Shown: positions 1 to 8,067 of the stretch, in pieces
Position numbering within the stretch: position 1 is the stretch's first letter
Layout of the letters: every line of letters starts with the position of its first letter
Assembly: GCA_030427805.1 (NCBI GenBank)
Contig: JAUICP010000003.1
Coordinates: 381,758 to 445,757 of the forward strand
Reading direction: 5' to 3'
DNA from: Bdellovibrionia bacterium
GTDB taxonomy: Bacteria > Bdellovibrionota > Bdellovibrionia > Bdellovibrionales > JAGQZY01
Length of the DNA stretch: 64,000 nt
Position numbers and translations under genes: made by a program
Notes under the pieces: generated by a model
Database searches by the model: none
What the model was told of the DNA's origin: nothing
The model's input: the letters and a program-made list of their open reading frames with translations, nothing else

Positions 1-896
1 TCGGCCACCGACATTTGATCCGCATTTTTTATCACTGGAACCATTAAGCCCTTAGGGGTACTCACTGCAATCCCGACGTTATAAAAATTGTGGTAAACGA
101 TATCCGTTCCATCGATTTCAGCATTGACGGCTGGATACTCTTTGAGAGCTTCGATACAGGCTTTAACAAAAAGACCCATAAAACCAAGGCGAATGCCGTA
201 TTTCTTTTCAAACTTATCTTTGTACTCCGAGCGAACAGCCATAATTTGCGACATATCGATCTCGTTAAATGTAGTGAGGATCGCCGCCGTTTGCTGGGCT
301 TCAACCAATCGCTCTGCGATGCGCTTGCGAATGGTTGTCATCTTTACCCGCTCGCTCGTACCCTTCGCCGCAGGAGTTTGTACTGCAGGCGTTGACTTGG
401 TTTCCTGGGGACTCGGAGAATTGGTGGCCGCTTCCATGATATCACCCTTGGTAAGGCGACCGCCTCGCCCTGTGCCACTTACCGTACTTGGATCTACACC
501 TGTTTCAGCCACCGCTCTTGAAACCGCAGGGCTCAGATGCTGTTGTAATTCCGGACTGGCTTGAGGACCACCATGACTTCCATTTGAAGATGCAGCCACT
601 GGAGCGGCCTCCTCACTGGTATTTTTGGGCGGCGCTGACTTAGGTTCTTTGGGAACCTGAACGCTGGTATCGATCACGCCAATTACAGTTCCGACTTGAA
701 CCGTTTCATCGGCTTCAACTTTATGTTGGAGTTTGCCGTCGGCCTCGGCAACGACCTCCATACTCGCCTTATCTGTTTCGAGGACCAAGAGGACATCATC
801 GCGCTTAACCAGGTCACCATCTTCCTTGATCCATTCTGCAAGAATGGCTTCGGTCACTGATTCACCGGCTGCTGGTACTTTAATTTCAACTGACAC
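1..896 (-). CDS. sucB: Dihydrolipoamide succinyltransferase (E2 of 2-oxoglutarate dehydrogenase), 3' end cut by window
   Basis: E2 transfers succinyl groups from its lipoyl arm to CoA in the TCA cycle. About 298 codons are visible. The lipoyl domain is residues 1-80 with the lipoyl lysine at K43 in the motif ETDKAS. A Pro/Ala/Ser-rich linker follows, then an E3/E1-binding domain at about 120-155 (SPAVSRAVAE, GTGRGGRLTKGD), then the start of the catalytic acyltransferase domain (ERVKMTTIRKRIAERLVEAQ). The His/Asp active site lies outside the window. The start is GTG at 896 with AGGAG seven bases upstream. The gene follows sucA by 17 bases, so the two are co-transcribed. A pyruvate dehydrogenase E2 is excluded mainly by the adjacent sucA and the single lipoyl domain. 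Confidence 0.95.
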   Translation of the reverse strand, partial: MSVEIKVPAAGESVTEAILAEWIKEDGDLVKRDDVLLVLETDKASMEVVAEADGKLQHKVEADETVQVGTVIGVIDTSVQVPKEPKSAPPKNTSEEAAPVAASSNGSHGGPQASPELQQHLSPAVSRAVAETGVDPSTVSGTGRGGRLTKGDIMEAATNSPSPQETKSTPAVQTPAAKGTSERVKMTTIRKRIAERLVEAQQTAAILTTFNEIDMSQIMAVRSEYKDKFEKKYGIRLGFMGLFVKACIEALKEYPAVNAEIDGTDIVYHNFYNVGIAVSTPKGLMVPVIKNADQMSVA

Positions 897-913
897 TGTT
901 TATCTCCTTGTTC

Positions 914-3628
914 CTAGAAACAATTATCAATAATTTGGTTTTGTTCCTGCATGTGGATCTTTGGATTTCCCGTAGCAGGAGAGGCGCGGAAGGTCCGTCC
1001 CTCATATTTTAATTCAACATCTTTCATGCCGTTGGCATCGAGGCTCTCTCTGATAAACGGAGAAATGTAACGCCAAGATCCCATATTTTTTGGTTCTTCC
1101 TGCGCCCAAATAACCGATTTCAATCCCTTGTATCGCTTTAACTCCGACACCAAAAAGTTCTCAGGATAGGGGTAAAGCTGTTCCACTCGAACAAGTGCAA
1201 CATGTTGTGCGGCAACCCCCAGTGATTCCTTTTTCTCGAGAAGTTCATAGTAAAGTTTCCCTGAAACCAGAACCACACTGTTCACTTTTTTCGGATCCGC
1301 TTCTTTATCACCAATAACTTCAGCAAAGAAACCATCGGTAAGATCGGAAACCGGCGAAACAACCCGTGGATGTCTCAACAATGACTTCGGAGACATAATT
1401 ACGAGTGGCAATCTGAAATCGCGACGCATTTGTCTGCGCATGGCGTGAAAGAGCTGGGCTGGTGTTGTTAAGTTACAAACCTGCATATTCTGCTGGGCAC
1501 ATAATTGTAAGAAACGCTCAAGCCTTGCACTACTGTGCTCGGGCCCTTGCCCCTCGTATCCGTGTGGAAGTAAAAGTGTCAAACCACTCATGCGCATCCA
1601 CTTTTGTTCTGCACTGGCAAGAAACTGATCAATAATGATCTGCGCACCGTTGGCAAAGTCACCAAACTGGGCTTCCCAAATTGTTAAGAACGTTGGGTCA
1701 GAAGACGAATTACCATACTCAAAACCGAGAACACCCATCTCCGAGAGGAACGAGTTATAGACACAGAACTCTTTATCTTCGCGAAGAGTTTTCAGCGGAT
1801 TGTACATCTCCCCCGTATTTTGATCGAAGAAGCAAGAATGTCGGTGGGTAAAAGTTCCTCGAATACAATCCTGGCCCGAAAGTCGAACTGAGTTACCCTC
1901 GAGAATTAACGAACCATAGGCGAGAAGCTCCCCCATTCCCCAATCCACCATTTTGGTTTCTTCGACCATCTTCTTGCGCGTATCAACAAGGCGCTGAAGT
2001 TTTTTGTGAATGGTAAAATTAGGAGGAATCGTCGTCAGAACTTTTCCAACGGTATCGATGTGCTCTTGACTTGCCTTTGTTTCCCAGGTGGTTTCAAAAT
2101 CTTCTGGACGGGGCCTACGCATCCCCTCCCAAACGCCACCAAAAGCGATGGGCTTATTTTTAGGCGGATTCGCTTTAACATCATCGAGAATCTGCTGCAG
2201 GTTATCCATTTTTTCTTGGTAAAAAGACTCAAAGAAAGCTTCATCGATCACTGAATTTTTGATCAGCTCTTTACCATAGATCGTACGCAGGGTCGGATGC
2301 TTTTTAATAATATCGTACATCTGAGGTTGAGTGAACATTGGCTCATCCCCCTCATTATGACCATAGCGGCGATAACAAGTCAGATTAATAAAAATATCTC
2401 TTTTAAACTCTTGGCGGAAACGAATGGCGATGTCCATGGCTCGAACACAGGCTTCAACATCATCACCATTTACATGAATAACGGGAATTTGCTGGGATTT
2501 ACCCACATCCGTCGAATAGGGAGAACTTCGCCCCGACTCTGGATTCGTTGTAAAACCCACTTGGTTATCTATCACCACGTGAATGGTTCCGCCGACGGTA
2601 TAACCTTTAAGCTGGGACATTTGCAGAGTTTCAAACACAACCCCTTGCCCCGCCACAGCGGCATCACCGTGAATCAGCACGGGAACAACCTTTTCGCGAT
2701 TCCCGGTATCTTTTCTCACTCTTTGTTTCGCCCGAGTCATTCCCAAAACAACAGTGTTTACCGCTTCGAGATGGGACGGGTTAAACGCCAGAGAAATATG
2801 ACAATCTCCGTGGGGAGTTTTCTTGTCGGCCGAATAGCCGAGGTGATACTTCACATCGGAATCAAAATTTTCTTCATCGTGAATCGCAGTGCCGGCAAAT
2901 TCAGCCAGAATGTTATCCAGCTCCTTGTCCATGAAATTGGTTAAGACATTAATACGTCCACGGTGGGCCATACCAATTACAATTTCTTCAACTTTGAGGC
3001 TCGTTCCTTTGTTTACAAGTTTATGCAACATCGGAATAAGAGCGTCGGCCCCTTCGATAGAGAAACGCTTTGTCCCCTGGAATCTTCGATGAATAAACAT
3101 CTCTAGGGTTTCGGTGCGGACCAACTGCTGGTAAATCGACTTTTTCTCTTCTTGATCGACTTTATAGTCAACTTGTTCGAATTCTTTTGAGAACCACTCG
3201 CGAATTCGCGGCATGGTATCAGAAGTCTGGCACGAAATTGTACCGCAGTAGCTCTTCTTGAGGTGATTAATAATTTCACCGAGCTCCGCATCTTTTTTTC
3301 CGACGATCGACCCAATAGAAAACTTCTTTTTGAGATCTTCGTCTTTAAGATTGTAGTCTTTGAGTTTAAGAACCCCTTCATTGGCCGGCGCTAAAGAAAG
3401 TGGGTCGAGCTTGGCATCGAAGTGACCATAGTCACGATAGGAAGTTATAAGATTGTAAACATCCAGTTCTTGACTAGAAACCGAGCCGGAGAGGTTCTGG
3501 GCAAACTCGACCCCTTCAAAGAAGGTTCGCCAGTCTTCACTCACCGATTGCGGATCATTGAGAAAACTTTGATAGAGCCCTTCGATATACTCCATATTGG
3601 TGCGACTTAAATAGCCAAACTTGTGCAC
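914..3628 (-). CDS. sucA: 2-oxoglutarate dehydrogenase E1 component
   Basis: Thiamine-diphosphate enzyme that decarboxylates 2-oxoglutarate and passes succinyl to SucB. It has 904 residues, close to the usual 930. The N-terminal E2-binding segment (YLSRTNMEYIEGLY, then DPQSV and W..FF) is at 5-40. TPP and active-site motifs follow: GMAHRGR near 220, HGDAAVAGQG near 320, DNQVGFTT near 355, and RRYGHNEGDEP near 425. The transketolase-like second half includes EAQFGDFANGAQ and LLPHGYEGQGPEHSSAR. The start is GTG at 3628 preceded by GAGG; no upstream alternative is better. The upstream 239 bases hold the divergent promoters of this gene and lgt. Nothing is odd about the protein. Confidence 0.97.
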   Translation of the reverse strand: MHKFGYLSRTNMEYIEGLYQSFLNDPQSVSEDWRTFFEGVEFAQNLSGSVSSQELDVYNLITSYRDYGHFDAKLDPLSLAPANEGVLKLKDYNLKDEDLKKKFSIGSIVGKKDAELGEIINHLKKSYCGTISCQTSDTMPRIREWFSKEFEQVDYKVDQEEKKSIYQQLVRTETLEMFIHRRFQGTKRFSIEGADALIPMLHKLVNKGTSLKVEEIVIGMAHRGRINVLTNFMDKELDNILAEFAGTAIHDEENFDSDVKYHLGYSADKKTPHGDCHISLAFNPSHLEAVNTVVLGMTRAKQRVRKDTGNREKVVPVLIHGDAAVAGQGVVFETLQMSQLKGYTVGGTIHVVIDNQVGFTTNPESGRSSPYSTDVGKSQQIPVIHVNGDDVEACVRAMDIAIRFRQEFKRDIFINLTCYRRYGHNEGDEPMFTQPQMYDIIKKHPTLRTIYGKELIKNSVIDEAFFESFYQEKMDNLQQILDDVKANPPKNKPIAFGGVWEGMRRPRPEDFETTWETKASQEHIDTVGKVLTTIPPNFTIHKKLQRLVDTRKKMVEETKMVDWGMGELLAYGSLILEGNSVRLSGQDCIRGTFTHRHSCFFDQNTGEMYNPLKTLREDKEFCVYNSFLSEMGVLGFEYGNSSSDPTFLTIWEAQFGDFANGAQIIIDQFLASAEQKWMRMSGLTLLLPHGYEGQGPEHSSARLERFLQLCAQQNMQVCNLTTPAQLFHAMRRQMRRDFRLPLVIMSPKSLLRHPRVVSPVSDLTDGFFAEVIGDKEADPKKVNSVVLVSGKLYYELLEKKESLGVAAQHVALVRVEQLYPYPENFLVSELKRYKGLKSVIWAQEEPKNMGSWRYISPFIRESLDANGMKDVELKYEGRTFRASPATGNPKIHMQEQNQIIDNCF

Positions 3629-3867
3629 GGTGACCTCACTCGGTGTAATTTAAAAAAGCCAGTCTTTTCGGGCTTGTTGTACCACTCTTATTATTGATTG
3701 CCAAAGCACTTCATACAGGCTTTTTCGCAGCTGCACAAAGGGATTTCAGTCTTTGATATGGGGAGTAAATTTCCTATGTCTTCAGTCCTAATCCCAAGAG
3801 CCCGAACCGTCCTCACGGAGCCGAAGAATGTCTTGTCAACTAGCCCTTCGATCTAGACAATAAGTCC

Positions 3868-5166
3868 ATGGAAGACACAACTTGGATACACAATCTCGAT
3901 CCGTTTATTATTGATCCTTTTCTCATCCCTCTCCTCAACATGAATTTTCCCGGAGTCCGCTGGTACGGTCTCGCCTATTTTACGGGATTTGTTGCAGGTT
4001 TTTTCATCATCCGCTGGATGGCCGAGCGAAAACTCAGCCCCATGAAAGTAGAAAAGGTCGCCGACTTCATAACCTACATAATTCTTGGCGTCATGATTGG
4101 CGGACGCCTGGGTTACGTCTTCTTCTACAGCCCCGAACTTTTGACCGAGTGGAATAGTGACTTTCCCTTTTGGGGAGCCCTCGCAGTCCACAAAGGAGGG
4201 ATGGCAAGCCACGGTGGAATGATCGGAGTCGTTGTCGCCTGTATATTGTTTGGCAAGCGCCACAATATGAGTCCGCTTCACGTCGGTGATCTCAGCATCC
4301 TCGGTGCCAGTATAGGAATTTTCTTGGGCCGAATTGCCAACTTCATCAACGGCGAACTCATGGGCCGAGTCGCAGAATCTAAAATCGCCTGGGCTGTGAA
4401 GTTCCCTCAAGATATGCATCGCTGGATTAACTTTTCCGATGCCAACTGGGCCACTCAATACAAAGCTAAACTTATGGAGTTAAGTGCGGTGGTTCCCGAA
4501 CTCGGAATTTCGGGAGAACGATGGAAGAGCTGGGTCTCGGATGTCGGTACCTACATTGCCGCCAAATCGCAAAATCTCGGCAACGCCGAATTGAGCAGCA
4601 TGTATCACAAAATTTATTTGCCAGCCCGAGATGAAATTCACTCGGTGGTTTATAAACTTCTCGAAGCTCCAGCTAAAGGCAATGAGGCTCTCACCCAGGC
4701 CCTGGGCACAGTATTGGAAGCACGGCACCCTTCGCAGCTCTACGCTGCACTTTCTGAGGGACTCATTCCGTTTTTGTTTATTGTTTTTCTATGGAGAAAA
4801 CCTCTCAAGCCGGGCGTTATCGGCGGAGCCTTTCTGACTCTCTACCCCATATCGCGAATTATCAATGAGCAGTTCCGCCTCCCCGATGCCCACATTGGCT
4901 ACCAACTCTTTGGCTTAACTCGAGGGCAATGGCTAAGCATCGTCATGTTCTTTATGGCTGGTGGGTATTTGCTTTGGTGCATGAAGCGAGATGCGGCACC
5001 CATTGGCGGCTGGGCAAATATACAACCGCCAAGCGATCCACCTGAAGGAGATGGGAACGCTGCCAAACAAAAACCTAAAAAGTCGGATAAGGACGCTTCT
5101 AAAACTCCTTCTACGACGTCTCAGAAAAAGCGCAAGAAACCTAAAAAGCGTAAAATCAAAAAATAG
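3868..5166 (+). CDS. lgt: Prolipoprotein diacylglyceryl transferase, enlarged form
   Basis: Inner-membrane enzyme that moves diacylglycerol from phosphatidylglycerol to the lipobox cysteine of prolipoproteins, the first step for the many lipoproteins encoded here. Family motifs are clear: RWYGLAYFTGF at 31-41, the essential HGG at 115-117, GRIANFINGELMGR at 154-167, RHPSQLY at 286-292 and EQFRLPD at 334-340. At 432 residues it is about 100 longer than usual. The loop between the NFINGE motif and RHPSQLY (about 175-285) is roughly twice the usual size, and a soluble Pro/Lys-rich tail (385-432) ends in a dense basic stretch. No Shine-Dalgarno sequence is seen before the ATG, but the N-terminus (HNLDPFII) fits the family. 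Catalytic residues appear intact. Confidence 0.95.
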   Translation: MEDTTWIHNLDPFIIDPFLIPLLNMNFPGVRWYGLAYFTGFVAGFFIIRWMAERKLSPMKVEKVADFITYIILGVMIGGRLGYVFFYSPELLTEWNSDFPFWGALAVHKGGMASHGGMIGVVVACILFGKRHNMSPLHVGDLSILGASIGIFLGRIANFINGELMGRVAESKIAWAVKFPQDMHRWINFSDANWATQYKAKLMELSAVVPELGISGERWKSWVSDVGTYIAAKSQNLGNAELSSMYHKIYLPARDEIHSVVYKLLEAPAKGNEALTQALGTVLEARHPSQLYAALSEGLIPFLFIVFLWRKPLKPGVIGGAFLTLYPISRIINEQFRLPDAHIGYQLFGLTRGQWLSIVMFFMAGGYLLWCMKRDAAPIGGWANIQPPSDPPEGDGNAAKQKPKKSDKDASKTPSTTSQKKRKKPKKRKIKK

Positions 5167-5187
5167 TAAATTCTTATTAGAAGATTC

Positions 5188-5211
5188 AAACCCAATTCTT
5201 AATTGGGTTTT
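5188..5211. terminator. Bidirectional hairpin terminator between lgt and the TetR gene
   Basis: AAACCCAATT (5188-5197) pairs with AATTGGGTTT (5201-5210) across a 3-base loop and is followed by a T on the + strand. It lies between convergent genes and covers the TetR-gene stop codon. The A/T-rich arm ends give each strand a short T-run. Confidence 0.7.
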
Positions 5212-5768
5212 ACGTAGGGAGAAAATTCTTTGAAAATTTTCTGTAGGTACTCGGTATTCACGTGAATCGATTCGCGATTAGAAAGCGGACTAAAGATAAT
5301 TCCAAAATAGGTGGCAAATACGGCTCTCGCCTGGGCGTCAGAAAGGCTGGGCATGAATTGTTTTATCTTTTTAAAAAACTCATTTTCAAGATGAAGAAGA
5401 CTTTCACCGATTTCGTTGGGCATGGTTCGGTAATTCAAATAAAAGGCACAGAGAAAGGGCGCTTTCTGGTAGATTTCAAAAGCGTCGAGCATCGACTCTA
5501 AAAACTGCCCTTCTTTCCATTTGCGAATACGTTCTTCAGTAAGACCAACGAGCTCCTCGCCAATCACTTTCACGCCCTCTTTAAGAATGGAAACTTTTGA
5601 TCGTCCGAAGTAATAGTAAATTAGAGAACGGGTCACCTTACTTTTTCGGGATAACTCAGTAATGGTCCATTTTAAATGGCCTTTTTTATACTCAAGCTCG
5701 ATGGCTGAACTCAGCACCGCCCAAAATGCATCATCTTTTTTATTTTTTGTACCGCTCTCACCTGACAT
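5199..5768 (-). CDS. TetR-family transcriptional regulator
   Basis: Predicted dimeric repressor of 189 residues, normal for the family. The N-terminal three-helix DNA-binding domain is at about 14-60: the helix-turn-helix runs over TITELSRKSKVTRSLIYYYF at 35-54, and YYYFGRSK matches the TetR recognition-helix signature. The C-terminal ligand/dimer domain is divergent, so the ligand is unknown. The start is ATG at 5768 with a GAGAGG just upstream. A near-perfect palindrome lies 14 bases upstream of the start (5782-5806), as expected for autoregulation. The gene is divergent from the putative small RNA at 5935-6254, the only other nearby candidate target. Confidence 0.85.
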   Translation of the reverse strand: MSGESGTKNKKDDAFWAVLSSAIELEYKKGHLKWTITELSRKSKVTRSLIYYYFGRSKVSILKEGVKVIGEELVGLTEERIRKWKEGQFLESMLDAFEIYQKAPFLCAFYLNYRTMPNEIGESLLHLENEFFKKIKQFMPSLSDAQARAVFATYFGIIFSPLSNRESIHVNTEYLQKIFKEFSPYVKPN

Positions 5769-5809
5769 GACCTCTCTAGTTTGACAGATGTTTTATGAGT
5801 CTGTCAGGT
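5761..5809. promoter_or_regulatory. Nested inverted repeats, likely TetR-family operator
   Basis: TGACAGA (5782-5788) and TCTGTCA (5800-5806) form a perfect 7-base inverted repeat with an 11-base spacer. A second, wider pair, CCTGACA (5761-5767) and TGTCAGG (5803-5809), surrounds it and reaches into the first codons of the TetR gene. Position and symmetry suit autorepression by the adjacent regulator. Binding is inferred. Confidence 0.5.
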
Positions 5810-5933
5810 CGAATTCTATTTTTGACAAAAGCCCTATGGAGATGTCCAAGGTCCCACCTCTACTGGCAGTTTACTTAGCAATGTGTCAAAGCTTTGCCTT
5901 TCATTCCGGGGCCCTAAGAATTATAACTCTCTG

Positions 5934-5951
5934 TGTCAGGGGGGGCTGACA
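5934..5951. promoter_or_regulatory. Second TGTCAG/CTGACA inverted repeat before the putative small RNA
   Basis: TGTCAG (5934-5939) and CTGACA (5946-5951) are inverted around a G-run. The half-site is the same as in the palindromes beside the TetR start. A possible -10 element TATAAC (5922-5927) lies just upstream, so a bound repressor would sit on the predicted transcription start. I saw no good -35 element at the usual spacing. Confidence 0.35.
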
Positions 5952-6254
5952 AAGAGAAATGAGAGGGATTGAAACCCGTGGAGAGGGGTTTGAATAGCTT
6001 AAATCAAGGACGATTGAAGTCAGGGAGGACCCGCACGAAGAAGAGACCGCCAAGGATGATCGTGCAGGCTATTCAAGAATCGAGCTCTAGTAGGACCAGG
6101 TCCGCCGCCAAGTTTGGGTGATTGCTATTTGTTAAGGGTAAAGGTGAGTTTGGGAGTGAAACAAGGGGTTTATATAGAACTCAAGAGGTTCTGTTTTAAT
6201 ATCCATTTCCTCATTTCTCTGACGGCCACTTCTTAGGAAGTGGCCTATTTTTTT
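5935..6254 (+). ncRNA. Putative structured small RNA, family not recognised
   Basis: No credible coding frame lies in this 490-base gap, yet it has strong RNA structure and its own terminator. AGAGAAATGAG (5953-5963) is exactly complementary to CTCATTTCTCT (6210-6220), closing a domain of about 268 nt. Inside, TTGAATAGC (5990-5998) pairs with GCTATTCAA (6068-6076). GCACGA (6033-6038) pairs with TCGTGC (6060-6065), AAACCC (5972-5977) with GGGTTT (5986-5991, overlapping the previous helix by two bases), and GGAC with GTCC near 6092-6102. At least seven GGA motifs occur, four of them ANGGA, between 5964 and 6160. It lacks the signature sequences of RNase P RNA, tmRNA, SRP RNA and c-di-GMP riboswitches. 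The start is approximate. Confidence 0.5.
6224..6254 (+). terminator. Intrinsic terminator of the putative small RNA
   Basis: GGCCACTTC (6224-6232), a 4-base loop, GAAGTGGCC (6237-6245), then TATTTTTTT. This is a textbook terminator in the + direction only. No protein gene precedes it on that strand back to lgt, which already has its own terminator. Confidence 0.9.
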
Positions 6255-6260
6255 GTGAAA

Positions 6261-6965
6261 TTAGAAGGTCATAAAGAGGCCGGAACTTAAGAGCGTTGTG
6301 AAATAGTTGGCCGCTGCTTTGTACTCTTCAGCCTGGAAGCCGAAGATAAACCCGGACTTAAAGGTTCGGCCCCATTGAAGCTTGAGATTCGCCCCAACCA
6401 CATTATAAGCCGAAAGGGTTTCATCTTCGAAAGTCACAGTCGTGATGGGAGTTTGGTAATAGATATTTACAGCCATTCCCGGACCGCGCCCACTTGAAAC
6501 ATCGATTCGAATTCCAAGACGGGCCTTGACCACATTCTGAGTTTCAACGCTGTAGAGACTCGTGCCCGTTTCTCCGACGAAAATCACGCCATCGTAATCA
6601 ATCGCTAAATAGGGGGTGTAACTCAAACCCATTTTTCTAAGAAGCCCGATTCCATATCGTTGCGCACTGAAGTTCTTTGATTCAACGGTAACGCCTTGGG
6701 GGGGTTCGAAACTATAACTATCAAATGTTCCGTCGACAAAAAATCCCCATTTTTGCCCCGTGCGCTCGATATTGATGGCAGCACCGTAACCCGAGCGCGA
6801 TAAAAAGTTCGTCGACTGACCTGTAGTCAGTCTCTCGAAGCGCGAATAGTTGTAAGTCGTAGCAACATCGTAAACCATACCGCCCGCTCTGGATTGGGCC
6901 TGGGCAAGACTTGAAGCAAAGACAAGCGAAGTAAAACTAATAAACAAAAATAATCTATTTAACAT
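6261..6965 (-). CDS. Probable outer-membrane beta-barrel protein
   Basis: No family recognised. The 234-residue product starts with a typical signal peptide (about 1-23, cleavage after AQA) and then shows alternating polar/aromatic strands rich in Tyr, Phe and Gly (for example YNYSRFERL, WGFFVDGTFDSYSF, MAVNIYYQTPITTVTF). It ends in SGLFMTF with a terminal Phe, as expected for a barrel recognised by the Bam machine. Perhaps 8-12 strands fit this length. ATG at 6965 has AGGAG at good spacing. It is transcribed alone, away from the nfu gene. Confidence 0.65.
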   Translation of the reverse strand: MLNRLFLFISFTSLVFASSLAQAQSRAGGMVYDVATTYNYSRFERLTTGQSTNFLSRSGYGAAINIERTGQKWGFFVDGTFDSYSFEPPQGVTVESKNFSAQRYGIGLLRKMGLSYTPYLAIDYDGVIFVGETGTSLYSVETQNVVKARLGIRIDVSSGRGPGMAVNIYYQTPITTVTFEDETLSAYNVVGANLKLQWGRTFKSGFIFGFQAEEYKAAANYFTTLLSSGLFMTF

Positions 6966-7111
6966 ATCCGACTCCTGATTAGAGTCTATATGAGGGCCTA
7001 CTCTCAGGTAAGTCCGGTTGTTAAGCCTCTATTAAAGACTGTAGCGAAGTCCTGCCCAATGTTAAGATTGGGTCGACTTTAGATGGGCTATTTCAAATTG
7101 GGGTCCTGAAT

Positions 7112-7711
7112 CTAAGAAAAATAAGGATTCGCACCCATGTCGTGATCTGTGACATCGACCACTTCTTCGATTTCTGGAATCTCGGTCTTTAGAGTTGTCT
7201 CGATCCCTTCCTTCAAAGTCGCCATAGACATCGAACAGCCCTGGCATCCGCCCTCAAGACGAACGAAAACTTTATTGTTCTCAACATTGATTAAATTAAT
7301 AAAACCACCGTGTCCGGCAACAGCAGGGTTAATTTGCTGATCGATAATTTCTTTCACTCTTTGGGCTTGTGGACTCGAAAGGTCGACTTGGGACTTGGGG
7401 AGTTCCGGGTTTTCTTCAACGTCCTCGCCTTCAGAAAAAGCGTGATCAAAGTGTTCACCGATGAGGCCTTTGAGGGGCTCTTCTAAAACTTCCCAATCAA
7501 CCCACTCTTGCTTAGTGACGCAGACAAAATCTGTTCCGACAGTGACTCGATCTGTCCAAGGAAAGCCAAATATTTTTCGCGCTATTGGAGAGCGAAAGGC
7601 TTCGCCCGAAGAAGCGTATTCAACCCGCTCTTTAGAAATAGTTTTACCGATGTGAAATTTCATTTCTTGGTGATTTTCTGTAGGCTCGGTTTTAACTTGT
7701 ATTTCTGCCAT
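7112..7711 (-). CDS. Nfu/NifU-type iron-sulfur cluster carrier
   Basis: Delivers Fe-S clusters to apoproteins. It has two domains: an Nfu N-terminal domain (about 17-105, with EAFRSPIARKIFGFPWTDRV) and a C-terminal NifU-like domain (about 115-190). The latter carries the cluster-binding CxxC as C156-C159 (GGCQGCS), after the conserved INPAVAGHGG segment. Length 199 matches NfuA-like and mitochondrial NFU1-like proteins. ATG at 7711 has GAGGAG upstream. The many Fe-S and lipoate-dependent enzymes of central metabolism (such as the neighbouring SucAB pathway) would be clients, but no operon links them. Confidence 0.9.
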   Translation of the reverse strand: MAEIQVKTEPTENHQEMKFHIGKTISKERVEYASSGEAFRSPIARKIFGFPWTDRVTVGTDFVCVTKQEWVDWEVLEEPLKGLIGEHFDHAFSEGEDVEENPELPKSQVDLSSPQAQRVKEIIDQQINPAVAGHGGFINLINVENNKVFVRLEGGCQGCSMSMATLKEGIETTLKTEIPEIEEVVDVTDHDMGANPYFS

Positions 7712-8067
7712 TCTTCGCTCCTCAAGTGAGACTTTTTCAGCGCAATAGCGCTGCTTTATATTACCAGCTTTCGCCCTTTAACTACCATCTATAACACTAT
7801 TTGAAACGAGTAAAGTTGACTTTTAAATCCGCTTTTAGGTGCTGATTAGATGCCAGAAAACTAACTCTAGAGGCATTTTGTAAGGTATTTTGACAGCAAA
7901 AAAATTCTTCTGTCTCAGAATTATCTCATCCGGTGCAAAATTTGACCCTCCAATCGAGACATCTGATCATATAAGTAGGGAAAGTTATTGGGAATTTCTC
8001 AAGAGCGATGAGTGGCTCATTCTCAAAATTAGACGAATTGATTTTGGGAAAAACCAAGGGGTAGAAA
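7712..8067. other. Intergenic control region between divergent genes
   Basis: Holds the promoters of nfu (leftward) and of the NHL-repeat gene (rightward). A perfect small hairpin, CAGCGC-AATA-GCGCTG (7738-7753), lies 27 bases upstream of the nfu start and could be an operator or leader hairpin. I found no tRNA, repeat or convincing -35/-10 pair. Confidence 0.4.

Noticed and set aside
3853-4458. Long open frame antisense to lgt
   Set aside because: Lies wholly within the lgt coding sequence, with no ribosome binding site or recognisable protein pattern; a codon-bias shadow.
5935-6254. RNase P RNA, tmRNA, 6S RNA or SRP RNA
   Set aside because: Signature sequences (for example GAGGAAAGTCC, the tmRNA CCA end and tag frame, or the SRP GGAAGCAGC loop) are missing, and the branched fold is unlike 6S.
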